From assembly GCA_029783825.1 (NCBI GenBank), contig JAREIK010000506.1, positions 1,507,502 through 1,571,501 of the forward strand: DNA of 64,000 nt, given 5' to 3'. Position numbers and translations under genes: made by a program. This document shows positions 24,098-35,150 of this stretch, piece by piece (positions within the stretch are counted from its first letter, which is position 1; each line of letters opens with the position of its first letter). This DNA comes from Sapria himalayana. Taxonomy: Eukaryota > Streptophyta > Magnoliopsida > Malpighiales > Rafflesiaceae. Below the pieces are notes generated by a model. That model was given only the letters and a program-made list of their open reading frames with translations. It was not told the origin of the DNA and did not search any database.

Positions 24098-24335
24098 GTC
24101 AATGTGAGTTTATATAATTATCTTTTAGAAAGGATAATTCTTTTTTATTAGTTTGGATAGTATGAATTTTGATAATTTTTTTTGGATCTAATAGCTAATC
24201 TTGTTATCTTATTTGAAAAGTTTATTGTATGTTTTATTTTTTGCTTCTCTTTTTTTTTATTTTTTTTCACCTTTTATGAGTAATAACTGAAGGACTGAGC
24301 TAATCTATATAGACCAAGAAATTGAGAGAACTAGA
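24098..24335 (+). mobile_element. 3' end of an Athila-like LTR (+), fragment L1
   Basis: AGTCAATGTGAGTTTATATAAT and the following AATTCTTTTTTATTAGTTT...CTAATAGCT...TCTTTTTTTTTATT run match the last ~240 bp of the LTRs ending at 33690 and 36545. All three are followed by a similar leader (GACTGAGCTAA, GATTGAGCTGA, GAGTTGAAC), which marks the LTR/leader boundary. The rest of this LTR is missing or unrecognisable to the left of the Tourist element. Confidence 0.65.
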
Positions 24336-24423
24336 AAAGTAATTTTAAAACAAAGAGCTTATGGAGGAAACATGCAACAACATATAGCCTTAAAGTAGTG
24401 ATAGGAAAACTATCCAATAGCTA

Positions 24424-24765
24424 TAGGGTGGCAAGTGGGTTGGATGGCCTAGGCACGGCAAGGGGCATGATCCAACCATGTCATGTCTGGCCTGGCATGA
24501 CATGGTCCAGAACCATGCAGTACCTGGGTCGTGTCAGCCTGAGGCATGGCTTGTGTCATGTTGTGTCAGCGGGTGCAATGCTTTGTGCCAGGCTAGGTAT
24601 TACTTGGGTGCCTAGCCCATTGGCATGGTCCACTGACATGATTACTATGACCTAGGACCACAAATTGGGAAGTGGGCTTGGTCAGCTTGGCCCATGCCCA
24701 CCTTGTCTGATCTATTTTTTTTTAAAATAGTTTTTTTTAAACCCACCCCACTTGGTACATTTGGT
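24424..24765. mobile_element. Possible short hAT-like GC-rich insertion
   Basis: An island of much higher GC than its surroundings begins TAGGGTGGCAAGTGGG and ends with CCCACTTGGTACATT, whose complement partly repeats the start. The interior has the CATGGCC/GGCATG/GGGTCGTG-type motifs seen in the subterminal arms of the hAT elements at 2565, 52471, 54806 and 62382. The TIR match is imperfect and no target duplication is evident. It lies in the leader between an Athila LTR and gag. Confidence 0.4.
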
Positions 24766-24959
24766 GAGTTTTTACTTTGTAACCACATGAATTAGTGAAC
24801 TTAGATCCCTTTTATCAAATGGACAAAGCCAACAAATTGCATAGCAAAGGGTGTGTGTTTGAGCCCAATAATAATGTCTCAATACATTATTATCTAAATG
24901 TGAGGAATCACAAAAATATTTTATATGGAGGCTATGAGTGTGCAACATTATATTAGACA

Positions 24960-25350
24960 AGCTCAAACAAACTTCGGGAATAGATTAATGAGATATAATA
25001 ATCAAGAAGGATTAAGCAAGACTTATCAACCTCCAAGAAGAGAAGAGAAGTTGGCTCTGAATGAAATGCATGAATGCCATATTAATAGAACTAATAAAAT
25101 ATAAATGATAACCAAGATACTTTGGATAAAGAGACTTTAAGAGAGATCAGAACACATAAGTTCGACAATGAGAAATATAGAGAATCAAATTGGATAATTG
25201 ATATTATCGATGAAGGTAAAAGGAGTTAATAAACTACAAAGTGATATTGAGGTAATTCTGAAGAAGTGTTTATCCATATTGCTTCATGTACAAAAGCATT
25301 AGAAAGGCAAATCATTGAGCAATAAGATTTTGGAAATTTTAAAGTTGGTA
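24960..25350 (+). pseudogene. Athila-like gag fragment (+)
   Basis: Reading on the + strand across frames gives MRNIENQIGQ-like coding (MRNIENQIG-stop-L) near 25168-25200, then LQSDIEVILKKC, the counterpart of the conserved LPSDTExNPKE motif near the end of Athila gag. Upstream MRYNNQEG fits the gag C-terminal region as well. The gag core, protease and pol are missing: at about 25350 the sequence changes directly into an LTR in the opposite orientation. Confidence 0.6.
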
Positions 25351-26760
25351 GCTATTGTAACTTTATTATACTGCATAATTTTTAGTATGGTAATGTCCCA
25401 AAAGCTTGTTATTGAGTATGTCTTATCAACTAAGATCCACAAGTACATGAGTCATACAAATAGTAAAATAAACTTTCATCAAGATAACAATTCCATAGTG
25501 ATTGTATTGGTAGTTTGATTATTCAACAAAGAGAGAATCCATTATTAGTAGAATAAATACTCAATTTATTAGATATTCTTAAGTCCATAGTCTATCCATT
25601 AAATCTATATGATGTAGTTTAAGTCACTCAACTTATATTATGTTAAACACAAAATAAATATTAAAGTTTTGTGCAATGACTCCTTATCTTAGTGGCATAT
25701 AATGTAGTTATTACCATTGAGCTTGTCTATATGGTAGTCCCCTCCTAGCTATCACCTTAGTTTGTCACTAGTTAGATAATAATTCATCTATACTCAAAAG
25801 TTATTTATGATCTCATATCTTTCGGGCAACTTTATCAACTAACCTTGATAGTTACTTTATATGCACACTCTTATTCTCCAGTCTCAAATATCATAAAGAG
25901 CACATAATGACATAATATTAGTGAGAATCTTACAAGTATATCTAACTCATATTGTGAGCCACAACATACTCATGCATGCCCCGAGGATTGCTTATCATTT
26001 GGTGATGATGAAACTCACACATTAAATACGAGCTCATTTGGAGAACAACCCATATAATATCCATCTTAATCAAAAATTAGTTCTTTTAAGATGTGCATAA
26101 TGGATTGGTATGTAAACACATTCACACTTTTAACTTTATAAGTGTCATACCTATGATGATTAACATATGTAAATTTTGAGTTTTAAAATATATGTTTATC
26201 TTATGCATTACAATCAAGAGGGTTATTACTTTCTTTCTACTATATACATGAGTGAGGTTTGTGGTTTACCTATCTCCATGCACCATGATAATCTCACACA
26301 AACCTACTAATAATCAAAACCCTAATTTAAGTTCTAATTCACATAATATATCCCAATTTATACAAACCCTAGACCCACACTAATTTGTTACAAATTCTTA
26401 AAGATCTTGAGAGCCATGCTCCTAACTCTAGAGACTAGCATTAATTATGCATCCCTTGCTTGCTTGTGAAACTTCTAGGAAGTGCAAATTTTGCTCCTAA
26501 GTTTTGGTCACCTCCATGACTTTCCTTGTTGCATGAGGGATAAGAATAAGAGAATGAGATATTTTTAAAAACTTCTTTATCTCCCTTTTTTATTCTTGGG
26601 CAACTTTACATTACTCCAAGTTGAAGTTGTTACTTTCATAAGAAGGTCACAACTTAGGCATTCATCTCTTTAGCTTTAATCATGAATCTAGAAAATAGCC
26701 CTAACTTTGGTCTACATCTTGATATTTTTTAATACACAATGGTGGCACTAGCAACAAATA
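25350..26760 (-). mobile_element. Athila-like LTR (-), L2
   Basis: Collinear by eye with 31290-32295 and 50750-52300 and inverse to 32300-33690 and 35150-36545. Shared landmarks are TCAACTAAGATCCACAAGTA, GTGATTGTATTGGTAGT, CTTATATTATGTT, CACAACATACTCATGCATG, TTAAGATGTGCATAATGGAT and ATGATGATTAACATA. The first ~130 bp on its left side are absent compared with L3. With L3 it brackets the gag-protease remnant at 28670-30990, so the pair may be the two LTRs of one element in - orientation. Confidence 0.7.
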
Positions 26761-26769
26761 GGAAATAGG

Positions 26770-27150
26770 CATAATGTCTCCATAACACAAATTTGTAGCA
26801 TTGTGAAATTGTAGGGGCTTCATGCCTAATATTACAATTCTCTCTATTTTCTCATTTTTGTAGCTCCAATAAAATTTTTCATATTTCTTTTCATCTCTAT
26901 TACATCTCCAAAGTTGTTCTTCTATTCATACTCTTAATCTTCATCCAACTAATAATCCTCTACAAAATCTTTCTACCTAAATCTATTTTTTGTTATATTG
27001 TTGTATGAAGGAGATTGTCTATTCTTCAATATCCTATTTAATCATCATCTAGACCCCTTAAGTCTTTGTAAAAATTAAAATTTACTTGTTTCTCACTAAA
27101 ATAGAGAGTAAATCTATTGGTGTTTCAAGCAAAATATCCAATCTAAATTA
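26770..27150 (-). other. Retroelement debris between LTRs
   Basis: On the - strand it contains GATTTTGTAGAGGATTATTAG followed by an acidic reading, closely similar to the - strand of 63900-63960. Both may belong to the same retroelement 3' region. No frame stays open for long. Confidence 0.4.
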
Positions 27151-28660
27151 AACATAAATGTAATACAATTTATAATTTTTTATCTATTAACCCACCAAGG
27201 ATCACATGCATTTCATAAAAATACAAAGTAAGGGTAAATGAAACTTACTTTTTGTAGATCAATTCATCAAGCTTTTAAAGTGTGCATCCTAGTTTATTCG
27301 TATTTTCAAAGGTGCTATTTTTCTAAAAAATGATCACCCTCGACAAGTATTCACACGCGAACAAATAATGAATGATCTTGTTGAATACTAGTTAAGATTC
27401 ATCTTCTCAAAACAAAAGGGGTTCTCTCTATTTTATAAAAATGACTACTTGCATCAAATATGTCTCACATATATATATATATACACATCTGCTAGGGTTT
27501 TAGTCATAAATGAATTTAATTATATATCTAAAACTATTTTAAATAATAATAACTTAAATTCAAATCCTTAAAAACTCATTTTAAATGAATTTATTCATTA
27601 AAACTTAAGTTCAATATAACAAATTAATTATTAATTTAAATCACAAATTTAAACTTTCTCAAAATTAAATTCAAATTTAAATAATAACTAATTGTTATTT
27701 GTGATTTAAAATAATCTCATCATTTTAAATTACTATAAAGATGGAAACACCATAACCATTATTATTCGTTCTCAATGTATAATCTTATAGGTTTAATTAA
27801 TATTGGCAGTATGCCTAAATCACATTTTAATCCTACAAGTCATAAGTGGCCTCTAGCAAGACATTATGACTACTCAAGTTAAATGAAAAGCTCATGATCT
27901 GAAATTACCTTAATATAGCCAATGACATAATCCTTTTGTCTCTTGATATCATGATAGAATATAAGGCATGAATAAAGTCAATCTTATATCATTCTATCTT
28001 TGATTACTTGAAACCCAATTAGACTAACAAAACAAATGATATTGATATCTATCAATTCATTTGAACATAGACATGCATTTATCAGCCTCAATTATCAAGG
28101 GGATCCATATATATCTTTCTTATAATAAGAGGGACAAATTTCATCTTAATCGGTCATATCTCACTACATAATTCTTATTATGTTCAAGTATAATCTTTAT
28201 AGTCATCCAATTAAAGACAACATTTAATTATATCAAAATATAATATTCCATATGTTGAGAACTATAATGATCTTAGGTTAAAAGATTTAATAATATAACT
28301 ATTAGAAATTAACTTATGACTTTGATCTATGTATTAATCTCAAGATGAGTCTGTCCAATATTTATCCTCAATAAATAAATATAAATTTGATTTGTATCTT
28401 ATATACATATTCATCCTATGAATATTAATCAAACTTTATACTAATCTTAATTCAATATTATTTCCATAACAATAACCAATTAGGGATATTTAGAATAATT
28501 AATAATATTATTCAAGGATATTATATATAATAAATATACAAATCATAATAATAATTAATTTTCACAAATAGTTAAATATCATATCTATACGATAGGCATA
28601 AAGTACTATTACTAATAAAATCTCTCTTCTTAACATTGATAAGAACTTGTCCCATGGACA
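27150..28660 (-). mobile_element. Copia-type LTR (-) inserted in the Athila protease
   Basis: On the - strand it starts TGTCCATGGGACAAG at 28660, exactly where the Athila protease reading stops. It includes a promoter-like TATAAAATAGAGAGAACC preceded by a TA run (27475-27483), and later has a TGAAATGCATGTGATCC segment like that near the end of several plant copia LTRs. A CA/TG boundary at 27331 with AAAAA versus AAAAT flanks is possible, but the similarity suggests that the LTR runs further, to about 27150. Its internal region and partner LTR are not present, so it is probably a solo or truncated LTR. Confidence 0.5.
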
Positions 28661-28669
28661 AAAATGGTC

Positions 28670-29240
28670 ATTATAACTTTAATGGTGCATTATGATCTTC
28701 CTCCATACCAATACAATGAAATTCATTAGAAAAATAAAGATACCTAGATTGACTAATATGTCTTTTATGATTCTATGTGAGTGCTTGATTCAAAACTACC
28801 AATTAGATTGAAAGAGATATTGAAGTAATTTTTCTAAGATTCCATCTTCATGCAATTGACAAGCACATTAAGTTGATACTTGATCTCAAGTTTCACAATG
28901 CTTTTTGACAGATGTATCTCTAATAGTGCAAGGTATAGTAATGTTTCTGGATTGTTTGCATTTTCTTGGAAGTTTTCTTTAAATAATCACTCTATACTTT
29001 TTATGATATTCATGGTACCATATCTTTCCAATTTCATCTTACAAATTATATTTTTCATAAATTTAATGTATTTTGACATTTGGGCTAGAACTTTAACAAA
29101 TAATATATTCACTTCAAACTTTTTGAATATATTGAGAAACTTTTCAAATTATTCATATAATTTGTCCTTCCTAAATCATTGAGGAAATTAAAGATTCATC
29201 AAAAATATACCTCAGCTTCATTTGGATTTATTTCTTTCTC
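28670..29240 (-). pseudogene. Athila-like aspartic protease region (-)
   Basis: On the - strand the reading follows the Athila gag-protease linker and protease. An FLNIF-type block (counterpart of QFKKFLEMF) is near 29130, an FMKNI stretch near 29060, a degraded PCTI region near 28930, and a reading like KDILVNLGIFIF...FIVL...MEEDHNAPL near 28680-28770, matching IIEDVLVKVDKFIFP.DF.VLDMEED..VPLIL. The DLGAS active-site block is badly damaged. The reading ends at the LTR insertion at 28660. Confidence 0.65.
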
Positions 29241-29399
29241 TTCATGACTTTGGATAAGCTACATTCACTCCCTGTTTCTTCATTTTCTATTTTCTCATCT
29301 CTGAGTGAAACTTAAATTTTCAATCCTTTTGAAGTATTGATTTTGTTAGGTATCATGACATCAAATCTATCATCATTCCAAATTTTTATAGTTGGATCA

Positions 29400-30990
29400 T
29401 AGCTTTTTGGAGAATTTTAGGCTAAGCTATAGCTTTGGAAGAGGTTGTGTCCTTGCTATCCCCAAGAAATCTAAAATCCTCTTGTTCAAAATACATTTGT
29501 AGCTCCATAGCTATGACTTTTGTAAGAATCATAGTTCTATCACTTCCAAAAGTTCTAAGATTATTTTTGTTAGAATACCTAGGTAGCTCCTTACCGCATC
29601 TAAGTAATATTGAGGAAAAATTTTTTGGACTTATTTCTATATCACTTTGTAGTTTATTTAATCTTATTTCCTTTATTGATAATGACAACTGACAGAGCTA
29701 ATACTCTATAATCCTTATCACCAAACTCATTTCAATTATTCATATTTCAAGCACCCTTATCCAATTGTCTTGGGTATCATTCTTTTTCTTCAATTCTACT
29801 AGGATAGCTTTTGCCTCATCATCCATATTTGGCTTTACTTCCCTTTATGATAGTTGACAATTAAAACTAGTCTTTTTGATTAGTATAGTTCACAATATTA
29901 TTCCCAATATTTTTGAAGGATTGTCCGATATGCCGTAGCCCACTCTCATAGAATCCATAAAAAAATTCTCATGATTTCACATGTTCGGATAGTAATACAT
30001 TGAGACATTATTGTTTGATCGAAATACATACCATTTGTTTTGTATTTGGTTAGCTTCTTCTATTTGATAAAAGAGATCCAAGTCAATTGATTTATGTGGA
30101 TGAAAAGAAAAAATTTTTCTCAATATTCTTTTCTTTTCATCTTGGGTATAAAGGTTTCTCAGAAGAGCTTCCATATTTATTTCAATGGTAGTGAACTAAT
30201 CTAAATCTAATGCTCTAGCTTATATTCTCTCAAATGAATGATCTGTTGGAACTTGGAAATTCTTTTTTGCTATCTTCATAAATAAGTGATATGTCTTCTC
30301 TAATAATTTACTCATAATAGACCCATTGATAGTCACATCAATCATGCAATCTATGTTATACTTTAACTCATTTTAGAAGGGTTGGGCTTGGAACTATAAC
30401 TCAAATTCATATTGAGGACATCTTCTCAACAAATATTTAATATTGTCCTAAGCATCATATAAATTCTCATGCTTTTCTTCCTGATATTGATATATTTCAC
30501 TATGTAGTAGAGAAGTAATTTGAGATGAAAATAATTTAGGGAGAAAGATCCTCACTTATTTATCTAAATTCTCAATGGAGTCATGTGGTAAATATTGAAA
30601 TGAACTTCATACCTTATCAATTAAAGAAAAAAGAACATAAGCATAACATTATCGCATCATGGTTAACTCAATTCAGTTTCATAGTGTCGCATAGCTGAAA
30701 AAAATAATGCGACATGTTTATTAGAGTCCTCTGATGCTTTTCTGCTATATTGGTGCTACAGAATAATAGCTATTAGAATCATCTTCAACTCAAAGTAATT
30801 AAATTCAACTTGTTTCAAATGAATTTTATAATAACTATCCTTCACTATGGGCTTCTACTAATTTCTCAAAGTATAGTAGTGGATGAGATATCCAAGATCT
30901 TGCTTATTATTATCTTAGGTCTCACTATTATTGCTAGTACCCTTTATAAGGTATTTGACATCTTTTTGTTTGGAAAGGATTCTTATAGTT
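29400..30990 (-). pseudogene. Athila-like gag (-)
   Basis: Reading leftward from about 30720: PKLFSSQITSLLHSEI, then EEKHENLYDA-stop-DNIKYLLRRCPQ, matching the retrotransposon-gag pattern KxxxLRxEI..F.Q.E.ESLYEAWERFKELLRRCPHH. Then follow NGSIMSKLLEKTYHLFMKIAKKN (the GGxxMxKxxxEAYELIExMA block) near 30210-30340, and at the end KLQSDIEISPKN...RCGKELP near 29560-29660, corresponding to PSDTExNPKE...LRSGKEL. The gene makes the capsid protein. Its length is near normal, but it carries stops and frameshifts. Confidence 0.75.
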
Positions 30991-31051
30991 CTTTTAATCT
31001 TCATGTCTAAAGGGGTTAACTTAATTCCATACTTTAGACTTATAAAGGGGT

Positions 31052-32295
31052 ACTAAAAAAAGAAAGGCAAATAGAATACAAGAAAAGAAACAAAACCAAA
31101 AATACAACCATCCATGTTTAAACAAGTTAACGAGATTTAACTTTTGAATTTGAGAAAATTAATAAAAATCAATGCTATCTAAACTACTAAAAAGAAAGTA
31201 TTATTTTTTAAGAATAATTATGTCAACTCACATTGACTAACCAAATTAAATAATTCCTAATAATAGTATCAAGAACTTGTTGTGACTTAGTTACACTATC
31301 TAATTTTATTAGTTAGGTGATATCTCAAAAGTCCTTTAACAAGAGTGTCTCCTCACCTGAGATCCACAATTATTTGGGTGATACAAGTAGTATAATAGAC
31401 TTTCATTCAGATACAAATCTTATAGTGATTATATTGATAGTATTGTTATTCAATAACAAGACAACTCATTTTTATTAAAATAGATACTCAAATTATTATA
31501 TAATCTTAGGTCTATAGTTTATTTTTTTATTTGTGATACTTTTTGAGTCACTTGACTTATATTATGTTGGACATAGAATGAATGTTTAAGTTATGTGAAA
31601 TGAGTCATTACTCTAGCAACATACAATGTAATTTTCACTTTTAAGCCTATCCAAATAATACTTCCCTCATAGCTACCCCTTCGATACATGACCATAGAGA
31701 TAATAATTTTTATTTACTTGAGAGTCATTCATAATCTCTTATCTTTTAGGAAACTTCATCAATTACCCTTGATAATTACTACATATGCACTTTCTTATTC
31801 TTTTGTTTCAAATATAACAAAGACCATAGATTAATATAGTTTGTAAACATTTATACTTTCAGCTTCATAAGCATTATACTCATATAATTAATATATATTT
31901 TTCTCAAGTTTCAATAGTGGGAACCATACAAGTATAGGCAACTTAAAAGAGTTGTCACCACTTTGTGAGTCACAACATACTCATGAACATCTCGATGATT
32001 ACCTATCACCATCATCCTAGGTAATGATATAACTTCCACACTAAAGGTAAATATCTCGAGAGAACATTCTATATGATATCAATCCTAATTAAAAATCAGT
32101 TCTATTAAGATGTGTGCAATGGATTACCATGTAAAAGTATTTATATGTTTGGTTTCATATGTATCATAGTCATGATGATTAACATACCAAAATTTTTGGT
32201 TTCAACATATATGTACATCTCATGAATCATAGTCAAAAGGCTATCACTTCATTTGTATCATATGCACGAGTGAATCTAATAAATATGTAGAATAG
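31052..32295 (-). mobile_element. Athila-like LTR (-), L3
   Basis: The inverse of 32300-33690 and 35150-36545. Starts after GGGGT at about 31052 with ACTAAAAAAAGAAAGG and includes ACTACTAAAAAGAA, ATTATGTCAACTCACATTGA, TTAAGATGTGTGCAATGGAT and ATGATGATTAACATA. It is the presumptive 5' LTR of the gag-protease remnant to its left. On its right it abuts an LTR of the same family in the opposite orientation with no recognisable spacer. Confidence 0.75.
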
Positions 32296-32299
32296 GCAT

Positions 32300-33690
32300 A
32301 TGGTTTGTGTAATTTTGTTTATGTGATGTATAAATGGATTTAATACTAATAAATATATTTGTTTTATATTATAGAATAAAAATAGATGGGTTAGATAATT
32401 AAATATAACTTGAATTAAGGATTTAATGATTGATATGTTCCATTTGTATGAGTTATCATGGTATTTGATAATAGGTAAACAATGAGGCACATGCATGCAA
32501 ATGGCAGGAAGGAAGAGACAACCTTGTTGATCATGAAGCATGAGACAAACCTATGTATTAAAACTTAAAAATTTAAGCAAGTTAATAATTACAAGAATGA
32601 TGCTCATGAAGTTGAAAGTACGAATGATTTTATATATCAATTAATTAGACATTAAAAAAAAATGGTTCTTGATTAAGATAGATATTTTATAGAAAATTCA
32701 CCTAAGGGTTTTACTTATAGAGTGGTAGTTATATCATCACCATGGATGATAGTAATAGGTAATCCATATGACAAGTGCAAATATTTTGAGACTCACAAGG
32801 TGGTGGTAGCCATTTGATTTAATTTCACTCATATAGTTGATATTGGTGAAACTTAAGGAAAATATTTGTTAATTATGTACGTATAATACTTATGAAGCTA
32901 AAAGAGCAAACACTTATAAACCACTTCAATTCTTAATCTATATAACACATGAGGCTAGAGAATATAAATATACACATGAACAGTATGAAAATAAGTTGAT
33001 GAGTTTCCTAAAAGGTATGAGCTTAAGATTGACTCCCAAGAAAAGATAATTTATTATCTTGGTTGTAAAGTAACAAGTAGATAACTACAAGGGGATTATC
33101 ATTGGGATGAGATAATGGTGCTAATCATCTTGTATGTGGGTAGGGAAAAGGATCATTACACAAGAACTCAACTTTCATTATATATTCAAACTCAATATAA
33201 TTTGAACTATTTGAGCTTGTATCACAAAAATTAAGTAGAAAAACCTTATAATGTAACATACATACATATTAAAATCCTTAATTATGTCCATTTCTAGAAT
33301 TATATTATCTCAGTATTGATTGAACTAATAACTGACATAAAACATATGGGATTGAAATCTAGATGAAAGCTTCTTTAATACTTGTATCACCTATATACTT
33401 ATGAATATTTATTGACAACATACACTCTCCAATAAGCTTTTATGACACTATCTAACAAATAAAACTAAACAACATAATAAATTTGTAATAAGTTTTTGGT
33501 ATTATTTTTGAAAACTATTTAGTTATCATTAATAGTTTAGATATCATTAAGAAAAGATAATAATTCTTTTTTAGTAGTTTATATATCATTAATTTTAATA
33601 AATTTTCTTAGATATAATAGCTTATCTTATTATTGTGTTTTGTATTTTTTTTTGTCTCCTTTCTTATCATTTTTAGCTAACCTGGAGTAC
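32300..33690 (+). mobile_element. Athila-like LTR (+), L4
   Basis: Begins near GGTTTGTGTAATTTTG (also near 35155) and ends with GTAGTTTATATATCATT...TTTTTTTTGTCTCC...TTTTAGC, followed by the leader-like GATTGAGCTGACC. Inside, TATCATGGTATTTGATAATAG, TTCTTGATTAAGATAGATA, GGGTTTTACTTATAGAGTG and AAGCTAAAAGAGCAAACACT align with L5. No gag or pol follows; downstream is minisatellite. Approximate edges. Confidence 0.7.
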
Positions 33691-33699
33691 AAGCTCTAG

Positions 33700-35150
33700 G
33701 ATTGAGCTGACCCCTTGTTCGATGTTTAATTTACCTAATATTTGTATATATTTTGTGATTGATAATGATGTTCATATGTAGAAATGGAGATAATATATAT
33801 AGATTTCATAATTTTTGTTATATTCGAGAGTTTTGATTGAATAGTCAAGAAATCAATAAATTTTTGGATGTGTTTAGCATATGAGATATATTAATACGTC
33901 TTACTTAGTTTTGGCATTCATTATTATTTGAAACTCTCCCTAATTGGTTGAAAATAATTATACTCCATGACCCTACCAACTCATTAGCATAGTCTTTCCG
34001 CTATGTAACATATTCTCAATGGCTATGATTTTATCATAGAGTTACATTTATACTTTTGAAAAATCAAAATAGATATGACATCAATTCTCCATCATATCAA
34101 CCAAGTACCTCACTCATGCTTAAGGTTGTGGTTAAATTTATAGCATAATTACTTTATCATTATATTGATCAATAGTCTCAAGTCAGAGCCAATATAATTT
34201 TTACAAATCTATGACTTTTGAGCTATAAAAATTATAAAGTCCTATTTATGCTAAAACCATGACAATTATTTAGAGTCATAACTCTTGGGATACTAAATAT
34301 TATCGAGAATATTACTTGAATATGATTATTTTCAAGTATGTAACTCATCTTTAAAGGAATACATAATTAGGACTTATACGTACAAGCTAAGTGTCAATTC
34401 CACAACATCTAGACTATGCCATGACAATATATTATATGATATAAGAAAAAAAATAGTCTCGTGACTACTCATTGTGCAATGGACACTTAAGAGATAGAAG
34501 AGTAACTTTTATGACATGGCCACTTCATAATCCCATGGCCACTAACATATCAAGAAAGACTATTTATAAACACCATGGCCTCCACATAGTGTCTTAGCAA
34601 TATTATAATATGAGAAGTTTTCTCTACTCCATGGTCACTTTACAGCATCATGGCCTTATATGGACTAAAAAAATTTCAAGGAATGAAGTTGCAACCATTT
34701 AATAGTATCATGATTTGTGTTATAGAAAGATTAGGCTCAAACCATAGTCATTTTCAATACTATGACTTTACGATATAGAAAGATCAATATGTTGAATAGA
34801 GTTATTATTATTTTTTAGATTTAAAACCTCAAGCTAAAGATATAAAGGCTGATATGACAACTTTCATCTAAATGTCATGACTTCCTACTTAGTGTAATGT
34901 AAGACCACCTGAGTATAAAATTAGAATATAAAGAATTTTGAAAAAAAAACTATCATTTTCCTTCTCATTTTTTCTCACATAATAAGTAAATTCATGAAAA
35001 CTATAAACCCTTGAAACAAATTTTGAACTCCATAGAGATTCCAGAAGCAATAAAGGGATGCATAACTTATGCTAATCCCTAAAGTTGAGTGGTGGCTCTG
35101 AAAGTCATCTTCTCTATTGATAAAATCAATAATTTATATCAAACTAGTAT
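33700..35150. repeat. Degenerate ~55-bp minisatellite of CATGGCC/CATGAC motifs
   Basis: Between about 34010 and 34900, segments ending in CCATGGCCAC, CATGGCCT, CCATGGTCAC, CATGATTT or ACTATGACTT recur every ~50-58 bp. The same type of repeat, in reverse orientation, occurs at 52306-52470 and 59687-60310 beside LTR L6. In both places it lies just upstream of the LTR in the element's own orientation, so it is probably part of the LTR's 5' (U3) region or of the sequence immediately before the 3' LTR. No gene seen. Confidence 0.6.
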
